NCBI RefSeq assembly: GCF_001696715.1
Contig: NZ_MBFM01000003.1
Coordinates: forward strand, 248,298 to 309,540
DNA from: Thauera phenolivorans
GTDB lineage: Bacteria; Pseudomonadota; Gammaproteobacteria; Burkholderiales; Rhodocyclaceae
Reading direction: 5' to 3'
Length of the DNA: 61,243 nucleotides
The translations under genes and the position numbers were made by a program. Numbering within the stretch: position 1 is the first letter of the stretch; the number at the start of each line of letters is the position of its first letter. The notes under the pieces are model-generated. The model was not told the DNA's origin. It saw nothing but the letters and a program-made list of their open reading frames with translations, and searched no databases. Of the stretch, positions 37,250 to 50,580 are shown piece by piece.

Positions 37250-37282
37250 AGGGTGCGACGTCGGCCGCTGCCGATCACGACC

Positions 37283-38380
37283 TCATTGAGGGGCACCCAG
37301 CGCGATTGCGCGCGCGCGGCTGGCTGCGAGCGATGCTGCATCCGGCTGCGGCAGCTCGAGCCAGTGGCCGAGTTGACGCACGACCAGCGCGCTCAGCGCC
37401 TCGATCCAGTCATGGCGCTCGTTGAGACAGGGTATGTAGCGGAATTCCCTGCCGCCGGCGGCGAGGAAGGCCTCCCGGCATTCCATCGCGATCTCCTCGA
37501 GCGTTTCCAGACAGTCGGCGACGAAACCAGGGCAGATCACGTCCACCCGGCCCACGCCCTGTCCGGCGAGCGCCTTCAGCGTCGGCTCGGTGTAGGGCTC
37601 GAGCCACTTGGCGCGACCGAAGCGCGACTGGAAGCTGAGTTGCAGGCGCTCCGGCGGCAGCGAGAGGGCCTCGCCCACGAGGCGGGCGGTCTTGTGGCAC
37701 TCGCAATGGTAGGGATCGCCGAGCTCGAGCGAACGTCGTGGCACGCCGTGAAAACTCATCACCAGCTTGTCCGGTTCGCCGTGGGCGCTCCAATGGTCGC
37801 GCACGCTCTGGGCGAGGGCGCCGATGTAGGCCGGGTCGTCGTGGAAGTTGCGCACGAAGCGCATCTCGGGCTGGTTGCGCCAGTGGGCCATGCAGCGCGT
37901 GACTTCGTCTGCCACGCTCGCCGAGGTGCTCGCCGCGTATTGCGGATACATCGGCACGACCAGGATGCGGGTGCAGTTCTTCGCCCGCATCGCCTCGAGC
38001 GTGTCGCGGATCGACGGGGCGCCGTAGCGCATCGCCCAGTGCACCTCCAACGCGTGGTGACCCTGCTTGCCAAGGTAGCCGGCGAGCAGTTTCGCCTGGC
38101 GCTCGGTGTGCACCTTGAGCGGCGAGCCCTCGTCCATCCACACGCTGGCGTACTTTTCGGCGGACTTGGCCGGACGCGTGTTGAGGATGAGGCCGTTGAG
38201 GATCGGCCACCATGCCAGGCGCGGGATCTCCACCACCCGGGGGTCGGAGAGGAACTCCTTCAGATAGGGCCGCAACGCGGCCGCGGTCGGCGCCTGCGGA
38301 GTACCGAGGTTGACGAGCAGGACGCCGGTGCGTTGCGGCGTGCCGTGGGCGTGTGCGGGTTCGGGCCAGTAGCGGGCCAT
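37283..38380 (-). CDS. hemH: Ferrochelatase
   Basis: 365 residues. Marks: [20 protein letters not shown] at ~18-37, [13 protein letters not shown], the catalytic His in [11 protein letters not shown], and [15 protein letters not shown]-terminal [22 protein letters not shown]. It inserts Fe2+ into protoporphyrin IX as the last step of heme synthesis, at the membrane. It begins 20 nt after hrcA on the same strand, the usual betaproteobacterial pairing, and is convergent with the kinase gene. Confidence 0.96.
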   Translation of the reverse strand: MARYWPEPAHAHGTPQRTGVLLVNLGTPQAPTAAALRPYLKEFLSDPRVVEIPRLAWWPILNGLILNTRPAKSAEKYASVWMDEGSPLKVHTERQAKLLAGYLGKQGHHALEVHWAMRYGAPSIRDTLEAMRAKNCTRILVVPMYPQYAASTSASVADEVTRCMAHWRNQPEMRFVRNFHDDPAYIGALAQSVRDHWSAHGEPDKLVMSFHGVPRRSLELGDPYHCECHKTARLVGEALSLPPERLQLSFQSRFGRAKWLEPYTEPTLKALAGQGVGRVDVICPGFVADCLETLEEIAMECREAFLAAGGREFRYIPCLNERHDWIEALSALVVRQLGHWLELPQPDAASLAASRARAIALGAPQ

Positions 38381-38400
38381 GGAAATCCTTGTCGGAGGAG

Positions 38401-39429
38401 TCAGTGGCGCGAGGAGAGCGCGTTGGACAGCAGGCGCGCGGTAACGTCCACGATCGGGATCACCTGGTCGTAGGCCATGCGGGTGGGGCCGATGACCCCG
38501 ACCGCGCCCACCACCTGACCGTCGACCTCGTAGGGCGCGGTGATCACGCTGCAGGCGTCGAGCGGCGCGAGTCCGGATTCGCCGCCGATGAAGATCTGCA
38601 CGCCCTGCGCGCGGTTGGACATGTCGAGCAGCTGCATGAGGCCGGTCTTCTGGTCGAAGAGGCGGAAAAGCTCGCGCAGGCGCGACATGTTGGAGCTGAG
38701 GTCCTCGACCTCGAGCAGGTTGGTTTCGCCCGAAATGACATAGGCGTCGGCGTCGTCCTCCGCCGCCTCGCTGCCGGCCTCGACGGTGGCGGTCATCAGC
38801 TCCGACATGTCGCTGTGCAGCTGCTGCAGCTCGTCCTGCAGCCGGGCGCGGATCTCGGCGATGGTCAGCCCGGCGAAATGCTCGTTGAGGTGGCTCCCGG
38901 CGGCGCCCAGTTCGGCGGTGGTGTATGCGCGTCGCGTCAGCAGGATGCGGTTCTGGACGTCGCCTGCGGTGGTGACGATGATGAGCAGGATGCGGTTCTC
39001 GGACAGGCCGATGAACTCGATCTGGCGGATGCGTACCGTGCCCTTGCGCGGCGCCACGACCACGCCGGCGAACTGGGTCAGCTCGGACAGCAGGTGCGAG
39101 GCGGAGCTGATGACGCGCTGCGGCTGGTTGGGCTGGAGCTGGCCTTCGAGGACGCGGACACGGCTGATGTCGAGCGGCTGGGTCGTCAGCAGCGCATCGA
39201 CGAAAAAGCGGTAGCCGAGCGCGGTCGGTACGCGGCCGGCCGACGTGTGCGGGCTCGTGATGAAGCCCATCTCCTCGAGGTCGCTCATGACGTTGCGCAC
39301 GGTGGCGGGCGACAGTTCGAGTCCGGACAGGCGTGAGAGTGAGCGCGAACCCACCGGCTGGCCATCGGCGATGTAGCGCTCTATGAGAGCTTTCAGCAGG
39401 ATCTGGGCGCGGGCGTCGAGCGGATTCAT
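38401..39429 (-). CDS. hrcA: Heat-inducible transcription repressor HrcA
   Basis: 342 residues from ATG 39429 ([20 protein letters not shown]). N-terminal winged helix with [34 protein letters not shown] (quoted as two parts: [14 protein letters not shown] and [15 protein letters not shown]), then the GAF-like and insert domains, and [17 protein letters not shown] at the C-terminus. HrcA represses groESL and dnaK genes by binding CIRCE. No CIRCE was found before hrcA, hsp20, lon or either ftsH in this window, so its targets lie elsewhere. It is divergent from nadK. Confidence 0.96.
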   Translation of the reverse strand: MNPLDARAQILLKALIERYIADGQPVGSRSLSRLSGLELSPATVRNVMSDLEEMGFITSPHTSAGRVPTALGYRFFVDALLTTQPLDISRVRVLEGQLQPNQPQRVISSASHLLSELTQFAGVVVAPRKGTVRIRQIEFIGLSENRILLIIVTTAGDVQNRILLTRRAYTTAELGAAGSHLNEHFAGLTIAEIRARLQDELQQLHSDMSELMTATVEAGSEAAEDDADAYVISGETNLLEVEDLSSNMSRLRELFRLFDQKTGLMQLLDMSNRAQGVQIFIGGESGLAPLDACSVITAPYEVDGQVVGAVGVIGPTRMAYDQVIPIVDVTARLLSNALSSRH

Positions 39430-39535
39430 AGGTCGCGAGGAGTTTAGCCCGGATTCTAGGGAACAGGACGAGGCTTTGTCAGCAGGGCCACGGCGCATGT
39501 CAGCGCGCTGAGCGGTTGTGGTTTAATCCTTCGCC

Positions 39536-40420
39536 ATGGACACGCAATTCCGGAAAGTCGCCCTGGTTGGAAAGTACCAGAGCCCCGACGTCGAGGAGTC
39601 GGTGCTCGCGATCGCGCGCTTCCTGCGCGAGCGCGAACTGACGGTATGGATCGAACAAGGCACCGCGAGTTCCATCAGCGGCGTCGCAGACTTCGCGGTC
39701 GCGACGCACGAGCAGATCGGTGGCGAAGCCGACCTCGCGGTGGTGGTGGGCGGCGATGGCAGCATGCTCAACACCGCGCGCCGCCTTGCCGAGTACGGCG
39801 TGCCGCTGGTCGGGGTGAACCTCGGCCGGCTTGGATTCCTCACCGACATCTCGCGCAGCGACGCGCAGCAGCGCCTCGGCGAGATCCTCGACGGCCGCTA
39901 TACCGAGGAGCCGCGCGTGATGCTCGACGCCGAGGTGTTGCGCGGCGGCCGCAGCGTGTTCCACACGCTGGCGCTCAACGACGTGGTGGTGAACAAGGGC
40001 GAGATCGGGCGCATGATCGAATTCGACCTGTCGATCGACGATGAATTCGTCTACACCCAGCGCTCCGACGGCATGATCGTGTCCACTCCGACCGGTTCGA
40101 CCGCCTATGCGCTGTCGGCAAACGGCCCGATCCTGCACCCGAGCGTCGACGGCATCGCGCTGGTGCCGCTGTGCCCGCACGCGCTGACCGCCCGCCCGGT
40201 GACGATCCCCGACAGCAGCCGGATAGACATCGTGCTGCTGCCGCCCAACGACGCTCGGGTGCACTTCGATGGCCAGGCGCGCTTCGACCTGCGCGCCGGC
40301 GACCGCCTGCGGGTGACGCGTTCGCCGCATGCCGTGCGTCTGCTGCATCCCTACGGCTACAGCTACTTCGCGATGCTCCGGCAGAAACTGCACTGGAGCG
40401 CCCCGCCGCGCCACAACTGA
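39536..40420 (+). CDS. nadK: NAD kinase
   Basis: 294 residues. The GGDG motif is at 72-75 with D74, in VVVGGDGSMLNTARR; further marks are LGRLGFLTDI, LNDVVVNKGEIGRMIEF, and TGSTAYALSANGPI. It phosphorylates NAD to NADP in the cytoplasm. It begins MDTQFRKVALVGKYQSPDVE and is transcribed with recN, 64 nt further on. Divergent from hrcA. Confidence 0.96.
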   Translation: MDTQFRKVALVGKYQSPDVEESVLAIARFLRERELTVWIEQGTASSISGVADFAVATHEQIGGEADLAVVVGGDGSMLNTARRLAEYGVPLVGVNLGRLGFLTDISRSDAQQRLGEILDGRYTEEPRVMLDAEVLRGGRSVFHTLALNDVVVNKGEIGRMIEFDLSIDDEFVYTQRSDGMIVSTPTGSTAYALSANGPILHPSVDGIALVPLCPHALTARPVTIPDSSRIDIVLLPPNDARVHFDGQARFDLRAGDRLRVTRSPHAVRLLHPYGYSYFAMLRQKLHWSAPPRHN

Positions 40421-40484
40421 GTGCCCCGGACCCGCCTCGCAACCCCCTCCGCCCGCCGAACCTTTTCTCGACCCATCGCCCATC

Positions 40485-42140
40485 ATGCTGCGTCGCCTGA
40501 CCGTTCGTGATTTCGTCATCGTCGATCGCCTCGAGATCGAATTCGGCACGGGCTTCGGCGCGCTGACCGGAGAGACCGGGGCGGGCAAGTCGATCCTGCT
40601 CGATGCCCTCGGGCTGGCGCTCGGCGGGCGTACCGACGCCGGCGTGGTTCGCACGCGCTGCGAGCGTGCCGACATCGCCGCCGAGTTCGATCTGCCCCCC
40701 GACGGGCCGCTGCGCGACTGGCTCGTCGAGCAGGCGCTCGACGCGGACGAGGAGGCGATCATCCTGCGCCGCACGGTCGATGCCGGCGGTCGCAGCCGGG
40801 CCTGGATCAACGGCACCGCGGTCACCCTGGCCCAGTTGCGCGCGGCCGGCGAGTGGCTGGCCGACATCCACGGCCAGCATGCGCACCATGCCCTGTTGCG
40901 GGCGGAGGCCCAGCGTTCGCTGCTCGACGCCCATGCCGATGCGGGCGAGCTCGCCGCCGAGGTCGCCGCCAGCCATCGCGCCTGGCAGCGCGCGCTCGAG
41001 CTGCGGCGCGAGGCGGAGGCCGATTCCGCCAGCTCGGAGCGCGAGCGCGAACTGCTCGCCTGGCAGCTGCGCGAACTCGACGAATTGCACTTCGACGCGG
41101 CCGAGTGGGCCGAACTCAATGCCGAGCACAGTCGGCTCGCCCATGCCGCCGGCCTCATCGAAGGGGTGGAGGAGACGCTCGAGGCGCTCGGCGAGGGCGA
41201 CTACGCGGTGTGTTCCTCGCTGCGCCATCTGGACGGGCGGATCAGCGGCCTCGCCGACATCGACCCCGGCCTGGGCGACGTCCGCGAGCTGCTTTCTGCG
41301 GCCGCGATCCAGGCCGACGAGGCGCTCCATGCGCTGCGGCGCTATCGCGACCGCCTCGATCTCGATCCGGCCCGCCTCGTCGAGGTCGAGCAGCGCATCG
41401 CCGCAGTGATGGACACCGCGCGCAAGTATCGGGTCCAGCCGGAGGACCTGCCCGAGCTCGCCGACGGCTGGCGCAGCCGCCTCGAGGCGCTCGTGGCCCG
41501 CTCCGATCCGGCCCGGCTGGCGGCCGAGGAAGCCGCGACGCGCGCACGTTTCGAGCAGGCCGCGACGGCGTTGTCGGCGGCACGTCGCCCGGCGGCGCAG
41601 GCGCTGGCGAGGGAGGTGACCGAGGCGATGCAGACGCTGGCGATGGCGGGCGGGCGCTTCGACGTCGCGCTCGAGCCCTGCGCGCCTGCGGCGTTCGGAC
41701 ACGAGATGGTGGAATTTCGCGTCTCCGCCAATCAGGGCCAGCCGCTGCGCAGCCTCGCGAAGGTCGCGTCCGGTGGCGAGCTGTCGCGCATCGGGCTGGC
41801 GATCCAGGTGATGACGAGCAGGGATTCGGCCACGCCGACGCTGATTTTCGACGAGGTCGACGTGGGCATCGGTGGCCGCGTAGCGGAGATCGTGGGCAAG
41901 CTTCTGGCCCGCCTAGGGCGCGAGCGCCAGGTGCTGTGCGTGACCCACCTGCCACAGGTGGCGGCCTGCGCCGACTGGCAATGGCGGATCGCGAAGGCGG
42001 AGCGTGACGGCGAGACCCTGACCGAAGTGACGCCGCTCGACGACGAGGGGCGGATCGAGGAGATCGCGCGCATGCTCGGCGGGGTCAACATCACCGCGAC
42101 GACACGCCAGCATGCAGCGGAGATGCTGTCTGCCAGGTAG
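40485..42140 (+). CDS. recN: DNA repair ATPase RecN (SMC-like)
   Basis: 551 residues from ATG 40485 (MLRRLTVRDFVIVDRLEIEF). Walker A GETGAGKS at ~30-37, a central coiled-coil span (~160-370), and the ABC signature VASGGELSRI with Walker B PTLIFDEVDVGIGG near the C-terminus, then CVTHLPQVAACAD. It helps join broken ends in recombinational double-strand-break repair and is normally SOS-controlled; I found no clear LexA box before it. Convergent with fur. Confidence 0.95.
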   Translation: MLRRLTVRDFVIVDRLEIEFGTGFGALTGETGAGKSILLDALGLALGGRTDAGVVRTRCERADIAAEFDLPPDGPLRDWLVEQALDADEEAIILRRTVDAGGRSRAWINGTAVTLAQLRAAGEWLADIHGQHAHHALLRAEAQRSLLDAHADAGELAAEVAASHRAWQRALELRREAEADSASSERERELLAWQLRELDELHFDAAEWAELNAEHSRLAHAAGLIEGVEETLEALGEGDYAVCSSLRHLDGRISGLADIDPGLGDVRELLSAAAIQADEALHALRRYRDRLDLDPARLVEVEQRIAAVMDTARKYRVQPEDLPELADGWRSRLEALVARSDPARLAAEEAATRARFEQAATALSAARRPAAQALAREVTEAMQTLAMAGGRFDVALEPCAPAAFGHEMVEFRVSANQGQPLRSLAKVASGGELSRIGLAIQVMTSRDSATPTLIFDEVDVGIGGRVAEIVGKLLARLGRERQVLCVTHLPQVAACADWQWRIAKAERDGETLTEVTPLDDEGRIEEIARMLGGVNITATTRQHAAEMLSAR

Positions 42141-42203
42141 GCGGTGCGGGCAGCGGAGCAGCGGAGGCGAGGGCCGGAAGGCGTCCGGCAGCGGGAGGCC
42201 TTA

Positions 42204-42656
42204 CTAGTCTTTTCGACCGTCGTCGTTCGACGGGCGGTCGGGGCAGTTCTCGCGCACGCAGTCGGCGTAGATGTAGAGCGCGTGGTCCTTGATCGCGAAG
42301 CCCCGCTCCGCGGCGATGCGGTTCTGCCGACGCTCGATCTCGGCATCGAAGAATTCCTCCACCTTGCCGCACTGCAGGCAGACGAGGTGGTCGTGATGGC
42401 CACCCTGCTTGAGTTCGAACACCGCCTTGCCCGACTCGAAGAAGTGGCGTTCGAGCAGGCCGGCCTGCTCGAACTGGGTCAACACCCGGTAGACGGTCGC
42501 CAGCCCGATGTCCATGCCTTCGCCGATCAGCAGGCGATACACGTCTTCCGCCGTAAGGTGACGCTCCTCCGTATTCTGGAACAGGTCGAGGATCTTGAGG
42601 CGGGGATAGGTGGCCTTCAGGCCGATGTTCTTCAGGCTCTTGGAGTTGTCGGTCAT
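42204..42656 (-). CDS. fur: Ferric uptake regulator Fur
   Basis: 150 residues from ATG 42656. N-terminal winged helix ([32 protein letters not shown]), metal site [18 protein letters not shown] with the HHDH motif and CxxC, and a C-terminal CVRENCP pair. It represses iron uptake genes with Fe2+ bound. It is divergent from bamE, as in many beta- and gammaproteobacteria; the 141-nt gap contains an AT-rich promoter region (about 42730-42765) but no convincing 19-bp Fur box. Confidence 0.96.
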   Translation of the reverse strand: MTDNSKSLKNIGLKATYPRLKILDLFQNTEERHLTAEDVYRLLIGEGMDIGLATVYRVLTQFEQAGLLERHFFESGKAVFELKQGGHHDHLVCLQCGKVEEFFDAEIERRQNRIAAERGFAIKDHALYIYADCVRENCPDRPSNDDGRKD

Positions 42657-42797
42657 GGGTGCCTGTGGCGTCTGACGGGGAGGGGCGCGCGAGGAAGCGG
42701 CACGAGGAGGGGGGCGTGCGCGAGCCACCCTATGTTATATTTTTTCCCCTTTATTGAGAACAACGCCCCCCACGGGGCGCCCACACCCGGCCCCGCA

Positions 42798-43211
42798 ATG
42801 CGTTCCTTCCTCTTTCCGGCGATTGCCGCGCTCAGCCTCCTCGCTGGCTGTTCCATCGATTCCGTGGTGGAGAAGATCGATCCCTACCGGATCGACGTAC
42901 GTCAGGGCAATTTCGTCGATCAGGAGATGGTGTCCCAGCTCAGGAGAGGCATGACGCGTGACCAGGTTCGCTTCGTGCTCGGCAGCCCGCTCGTGGTCGA
43001 CGTCTTCCGCTCCGACCGCTGGGACTACGTCTATCTGTTCAAGTCGGGCCGGGGCGAGCTCGACCGTCGGCGGATCTCGGTGTTCTTCGATGGGGACCTG
43101 CTCGACCGCATCGAGGGCGACATTCAGGCGGGCGACGGCACGTCGCAGGATGCCGGCAGGCCGGGCGCGCGCAGCCGGGTGGTCGAGATCGGCCCTGCCA
43201 CCGACGACTGA
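42798..43211 (+). CDS. bamE: Outer-membrane assembly lipoprotein BamE (SmpA/OmlA)
   Basis: 137 residues. Lipoprotein signal with lipobox LLAGC18. The SmpA/OmlA domain shows IDVRQGNFVDQEMVSQLRRG, MTRDQVRFVLGSPLVVDVFR and DRWDYVYLFKSG. It is part of the BAM complex, which inserts beta-barrel proteins into the outer membrane. Start ATG 42798 is supported by the signal peptide; residues after ~110 are a variable tail. Followed by dapB after 87 nt. Confidence 0.95.
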   Translation: MRSFLFPAIAALSLLAGCSIDSVVEKIDPYRIDVRQGNFVDQEMVSQLRRGMTRDQVRFVLGSPLVVDVFRSDRWDYVYLFKSGRGELDRRRISVFFDGDLLDRIEGDIQAGDGTSQDAGRPGARSRVVEIGPATDD

Positions 43212-43298
43212 GGCGCTTCTTCCAGCCGGCCCGGTTGCCTCAGTGTGCGCTGGCCGGCGCGACGGCCGTCCCGTCATCACTCTGCAAGGAATCCCCCC

Positions 43299-44105
43299 AT
43301 GTCCTCTATTCGTGTTGCCATCGCCGGCGCCAGCGGCCGCATGGGCCGCATGCTCGTCGAAACCGCCCTCCGGGAAGAGGGTGTGGTGCTTGCCGCCGCG
43401 TTCGATCGCGCGGGCACGCCTTTCATCGGTCGTGACGTCGGCGAGCTGATCGGTGCGCCCTGCGGGGTCGTGCTCGGCGACGATGCCCGCGCGGCGATCG
43501 CGGCCGCCGACTGTGTGATCGACTTCACCCGGCCGGAGGGGACGCTCGGCCATCTGGCGCTGGCGCGCGAACTCGGCAAGGCGATGGTGATCGGCACCAC
43601 GGGTTTCGACGCAGCCGGCAAGGCCGCGATCGCTGCTGCAGCGGAATCGGTGCCGGTGGTGTTCGCGCCGAACATGGCGGTGGGGGTCAACGCGGTGTTC
43701 AGGCTGCTCGAGGTCGCGGCTCGCATCCTCGACCAGGGCTACGACGTCGAGGTGATCGAGGCCCACCATCGATTCAAGGTCGATGCGCCTTCGGGCACCG
43801 CGCTGCGCATGGGCGAAGTCGTGGCGCGCGAACTCGGCCGTGATCTCGACGACTGCGCGGTCTATGGCCGCGAGGGCGTCACCGGCGAGCGCAAGGCCGA
43901 GACGATCGGCTTCTCCACGATCCGCGGCGGTGACATCGTCGGCGATCATACCGTGCTGTTCGCGGGTATCGGCGAGCGCATCGAAATCACCCACAAGTCC
44001 GGCAGCCGCATGCCCTATGCGGCCGGCTCCATGCGCGCGGCAAGGTTCCTTGCCGGGCGCAGCGCAGGCCTGTTCGACATGCAGGACGTGCTCGGCTTGC
44101 GCTGA
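43299..44105 (+). CDS. dapB: 4-hydroxy-tetrahydrodipicolinate reductase
   Basis: 268 residues. Nucleotide-binding GASGRMGR at ~10-17, VIGTTGF and APNMAVGVN, catalytic [15 protein letters not shown] with the His-His and Lys, and the C-terminal [22 protein letters not shown]. Second enzyme of the diaminopimelate/lysine pathway, NAD(P)H-dependent, cytoplasmic. CAAGGAATCC precedes ATG 43299. Lies between bamE and the carA leader. Confidence 0.97.
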   Translation: MSSIRVAIAGASGRMGRMLVETALREEGVVLAAAFDRAGTPFIGRDVGELIGAPCGVVLGDDARAAIAAADCVIDFTRPEGTLGHLALARELGKAMVIGTTGFDAAGKAAIAAAAESVPVVFAPNMAVGVNAVFRLLEVAARILDQGYDVEVIEAHHRFKVDAPSGTALRMGEVVARELGRDLDDCAVYGREGVTGERKAETIGFSTIRGGDIVGDHTVLFAGIGERIEITHKSGSRMPYAAGSMRAARFLAGRSAGLFDMQDVLGLR

Positions 44106-44139
44106 TCCGCGCCGAACCGGTTTCGCCGCCACTGCGGAT

Positions 44140-44168
44140 TTGCCTCTGTGGCGGCGAAATACTACAAT
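44140..44168 (+). promoter_or_regulatory. Sigma70 promoter of carAB
   Basis: TTGCCT (44140-44145) and TACAAT (44163-44168) with a 17-bp spacer. The start point would be near 44175, giving a leader of about 107 nt before carA. The intrinsic terminator just downstream lies in this leader. Confidence 0.7.
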
Positions 44169-44184
44169 TCGGCGGTTATTGTAG
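44162..44184. promoter_or_regulatory. Perfect inverted repeat over the carA -10 and start point
   Basis: CTACAAT (44162-44168) and ATTGTAG (44178-44184) are separated by 9 bp. The left arm is the -10 hexamer itself, so a protein binding here would block RNA polymerase. Pyrimidine- or arginine-responsive control is a possibility from gene function only. Confidence 0.5.
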
Positions 44185-44217
44185 CGGGATCGGCCCCCAG
44201 GCTCGTCCCGCTTTTTT
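44183..44217 (+). terminator. Intrinsic terminator in the carA leader
   Basis: AGCGGGA (44183-44189) pairs with TCCCGCT (44206-44212) around a 16-nt loop and is followed by a run of T to 44217. It lies 65 nt before carA. It may end dapB transcription, or, being downstream of the predicted carA start point, act as an attenuator. A further hairpin, GGACT..AGTCC with inner GCGC/GCGC at 44227-44250, follows and has no T run. Confidence 0.75.
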
Positions 44218-44281
44218 GCAGATAGCGGACTGGCGCAAGAGCGCAAGTCCTTGACTTTTCGGCTGAATCCAGGAGTTATTC

Positions 44282-45433
44282 GTGACTGCTTACCCGCCCG
44301 CCATGCTCGCCCTCGCCGACGGAACGGTCTTCCACGGCAAGGGTATCGGTGCGGCCGGCAGCACGGTCGGCGAGGTTGTCTTCAATACCTCGATGTCGGG
44401 CTATCAGGAAATCCTGACTGACCCGAGCTATTGCCGCCAGATCGTGACGCTGACCTACCCCCACATCGGCAACACCGGTGTGAACCATGAGGACGTCGAG
44501 TCCTCGCGGGTCAATGCCGCCGGTCTCGTGATCCGCGACCTCCCGCTCCTGGCCTCCAACTTTCGCATGGAGCAAACGCTCGACGCCTACCTGAAGGCCG
44601 AAAACGTGGTTGCGATCGCCGGGCTCGACACCCGCAAGCTCACCCGCATCCTGCGCGAGAAGGGCTCCCAGGGCGGCTGCATCGTCACCGCCGCCGAAGG
44701 CGAGGCGCTCGATGCCGACGCCGCGGTCGCCGCGGCGCGTGCCTTCCCGGGACTCGCGGGCATGGACCTGGCCCAGGTCGTGACCACCGCCGAGCCCTAC
44801 GAATGGACCGAGGGCGAGTGGGTGCTGGGTGAGGGTTTCGCGCATCCGGCCGCCGCCCGTTACCATGTCGTCGCCTACGATTTCGGCGTCAAGCGCAACA
44901 TCCTTCGCTTGCTCGCGGCGCGCGGCTGCCGCGTCACCGTGGTGCCCGCGCGGACCTCGGCGAGCGAGGTGCTGGCGATGAATCCGGACGGCGTCTTCCT
45001 CTCCAACGGTCCCGGCGACCCCGAGCCCTGCGATTACGCGGTCGCGGCGATCCGCGAGATCGTCGCTGCGAAGCTGCCGGTGTTCGGCATCTGCCTCGGT
45101 CATCAGCTGCTGGCGCTCGCCTCCGGTGCGAGCACGATGAAGATGAAGTTCGGCCATCACGGCGCGAACCATCCGGTGAAGGATCTCGATTCCGGCGCGG
45201 TGCTGATCACCAGCCAGAACCACGGCTTCGCCATCGATCCGGCGACGCTGCCGGAGAACGTGCGCATCACCCACAAGTCGCTGTTCGATGGTTCCAACCA
45301 GGGCATCGCCCGCACCGACGCACCTGCGCTCTCGTTCCAGGGGCACCCCGAGGCCGGACCGGGTCCGCACGACGTGAGCTATCTGTTCGATCACTTCGCG
45401 CGAGATATGGAAGCCAACAGGCAGGCCCGCTGA
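44282..45433 (+). CDS. carA: Carbamoyl-phosphate synthase small (glutaminase) subunit
   Basis: 383 residues, GTG start at 44282 with AGGAG 6 nt upstream. N-terminal CPSase small domain ([33 protein letters not shown]) and a class I glutamine amidotransferase domain with catalytic C271 in [13 protein letters not shown] and the His/Glu pair in [14 protein letters not shown]. It releases ammonia from glutamine for CarB to make carbamoyl phosphate for arginine and pyrimidines. carB follows after 70 nt. Expression is probably governed by the promoter, dyad and terminator upstream. Confidence 0.97.
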   Translation: MTAYPPAMLALADGTVFHGKGIGAAGSTVGEVVFNTSMSGYQEILTDPSYCRQIVTLTYPHIGNTGVNHEDVESSRVNAAGLVIRDLPLLASNFRMEQTLDAYLKAENVVAIAGLDTRKLTRILREKGSQGGCIVTAAEGEALDADAAVAAARAFPGLAGMDLAQVVTTAEPYEWTEGEWVLGEGFAHPAAARYHVVAYDFGVKRNILRLLAARGCRVTVVPARTSASEVLAMNPDGVFLSNGPGDPEPCDYAVAAIREIVAAKLPVFGICLGHQLLALASGASTMKMKFGHHGANHPVKDLDSGAVLITSQNHGFAIDPATLPENVRITHKSLFDGSNQGIARTDAPALSFQGHPEAGPGPHDVSYLFDHFARDMEANRQAR

Positions 45434-45503
45434 GCGGCGCGCGCCGCACTATCGCATCCGGCGGGCCACGAGCCCGCCGCCCCCGAATTACCGAGGCAAG
45501 ACA

Positions 45504-48727
<3,224 letters not shown>

Positions 48728-48731
<4 letters not shown>

Positions 48732-49204
48732 ACAAGACCCCTCTTACCGTCGCCGGCGCGGAAAAACTCCGTGCCGAACTGCACCGATTGAAGACGGTCG
48801 ACCGTCCCAGCGTGATCGCCGCGATCGCGGAGGCGCGCTCGCACGGCGACCTTTCGGAGAACGCCGAGTACGATGCCGCGAAGGAGCGGCAGGGCTTCAT
48901 CGAGGGACGGATCGCCGAGGTCGAGTCGAAGCTGTCGCATGCGCAGATCATCGACCCCAGACTGCTCGATGCGGATGGCCGCTGCGTGTTCGGCGCGACG
49001 GTCGAACTCGAGGAGGTCGATTCCGGGAAGGTGTTGCTCTATCAGATCGTCGGCGAGGACGAGGCCGACATCAAGGACAACAAGATCTCGATCAGCTCGC
49101 CGATCGCACGGGCGCTGATCGGCAAGTACGCCGGCGACATCGCCGAGGTTCTTGCGCCTGGGGGCGTTCGCGAACTCGAGATTCTCGACGTTCGTTACGT
49201 CTGA
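48728..49204 (+). CDS. greA: Transcription elongation factor GreA
   Basis: 158 residues. N-terminal coiled coil (to ~75) with [20 protein letters not shown], whose acidic tip enters the RNA polymerase secondary channel, and the C-terminal FKBP-like domain with [20 protein letters not shown] and [14 protein letters not shown]. It rescues backtracked RNA polymerase by stimulating transcript cleavage. Translationally coupled to carB by a 4-nt overlap, and convergent with yhbY. Confidence 0.97.
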
Positions 49205-49326
49205 AGCCGGCGTTCCATTCTCGCGCGCGGCCGGCGGTCGTTCGCGCCGGGGCGGGTGGCGGATCACAGGGCTGCCGCGAGGCGGGCTTCACGGCCCGGC
49301 GCGCGGCATCTTTCTTTGGGCGCCGC

Positions 49327-49791
49327 TCAGCGGCCCCGGCCGCCACCACCACCGCTGCTGCGAGCGCGCGGGGAAGGGGAGCGGGCGGGGGACCGGCGGC
49401 TGTCACCGCTCGCCTTGGCGAGTGCGGCACGGCGCGCGGCGGCGGCGAAGGCGGACGCGGACTTTGCCGTGGCGGCGCGCGGCGCGACCTTCGCCGGCGC
49501 GGCCTGCTTCTTCTCTTCCTCGCGCCGCGCGCGCCAGACGACGAGGACGTTGCCGATGTGCTGCACCGGGCTGGCCTCGACCGCCTCGCACAGCTCGGTC
49601 ATCAGCGCCTCGCGCTGCTCGCGCTCCGCGCCTTGGACGCGGACCTTGATCAGTTCGTGAGCCTGCAGCGAGCGCTCGACTTCGGTGAGCACCGCCGGGG
49701 TGAGACCGTTGCCGGCGATGGTGACCACCGGATTGAGGTGGTGGGCTTGCGCGCGCAGGTCGCGGCGTCGTGCGGGAGTGAGCTCGCTCAT
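49327..49791 (-). CDS. yhbY: YhbY/CRM-domain RNA-binding protein with RGG-like tail
   Basis: 154 residues from ATG 49791. The CRS1-YhbY (CRM) domain covers 1-95: [49 protein letters not shown] and [10 protein letters not shown], and resembles proteins that bind pre-50S ribosomal RNA. The family is normally ~97 residues; here a low-complexity tail of ~55 residues follows, Ala/Arg/Lys-rich and ending in GGGGGRGR, which would also bind RNA. Adjacent rlmE (divergent) is an rRNA methylase, the usual neighbour. Confidence 0.93.
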   Translation of the reverse strand: MSELTPARRRDLRAQAHHLNPVVTIAGNGLTPAVLTEVERSLQAHELIKVRVQGAEREQREALMTELCEAVEASPVQHIGNVLVVWRARREEEKKQAAPAKVAPRAATAKSASAFAAAARRAALAKASGDSRRSPARSPSPRARSSGGGGGRGR

Positions 49792-49840
49792 TGATTTTTC
49801 TCGACTTTCGAAGGGCAGGGATTCTACTCCCAATACACCG

Positions 49841-50479
49841 ATGAAACGAAACAAGACCAGCAAGGCGTGGATGCACGAGCATCTGAACGACCCCTACGTG
49901 CAGCGCGCTCAGGCCGAAGGCTATCGCGCGCGCGCCGCCTTCAAGCTCAAGGAGATCGACGAGCGCGACCACCTGTTCAAGCCCGGGATGGTGGTCGTGG
50001 ATCTCGGTGCGGCGCCGGGCTCGTGGTGCCAGGTCGCGGTGCAGCGGGTGGGCGCGACCGGCAAGGTGCTCGGCGTGGACCTGCTGCCGGTCGAGCCGAT
50101 CGCGGGGCTCGACTTCCTGCTCGGCGACTTCGGCGAGGACGCGGTGCTGGCCGAACTCGAAGCGCGGCTGGGCGGCGCGGCGGTCGATCTCGTGTTGTCG
50201 GACATGGCGCCGAACCTGTCGGGCGTGGCGACGGTCGACCAGGCGCGCTCGATCATGCTGTGCGAGCTGGCGCTCGATTTCGCCGCGAGGCAACTCGGGC
50301 CGGGCGGACGTTTCGTGGTCAAGGTGTTCCAAGGCGAGGGCTTCATGGCCTTCCGCAAGGCGATGGAGCAGACCTTCACGAGCGTGCAGGTGCGCAAGCC
50401 GAAGGCCTCGCGCGACCGTAGCGCGGAGGTGTACCTTGTGGGCAGCGGCCTGCGCCGGAACCGATGGTCGACACGATAG
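49841..50479 (+). CDS. rlmE: 23S rRNA (uridine-2552 2'-O)-methyltransferase RlmE (FtsJ/RrmJ)
   Basis: 212 residues. SAM-binding [16 protein letters not shown], and the catalytic tetrad K35 (AAFKL), D121 (LSDMAPN), K161 ([10 protein letters not shown]) and E196 (SAEVYLVG), matching K38/D124/K164/E199 of E. coli. It methylates U2552 in the A-loop of 23S rRNA at a late stage of 50S assembly and is heat-shock-induced in E. coli. ftsH follows after 101 nt, the classical pairing. Confidence 0.97.
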   Translation: MKRNKTSKAWMHEHLNDPYVQRAQAEGYRARAAFKLKEIDERDHLFKPGMVVVDLGAAPGSWCQVAVQRVGATGKVLGVDLLPVEPIAGLDFLLGDFGEDAVLAELEARLGGAAVDLVLSDMAPNLSGVATVDQARSIMLCELALDFAARQLGPGGRFVVKVFQGEGFMAFRKAMEQTFTSVQVRKPKASRDRSAEVYLVGSGLRRNRWSTR

Positions 50480-50580
50480 GCGGCGTTTATCGGCGGCATT
50501 GGTTTGCCGGCGGGAACGTTCGTCACTAGAATGGGTCAATTCTGCACACATCGCCAACCGGGCATTCGGGGTACAGGACG

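Noticed and set aside
39430-39535. CIRCE element expected near hrcA or the chaperone genes
   Set aside because: No TTAGCACTC-N9-GAGTGCTAA or near match was seen here or before hsp20, lon or the ftsH genes.
42657-42797. Fur box expected between fur and bamE
   Set aside because: The region is AT-rich and probably holds promoters, but no stretch resembles the 19-bp GATAATGATAATCATTATC pattern well.
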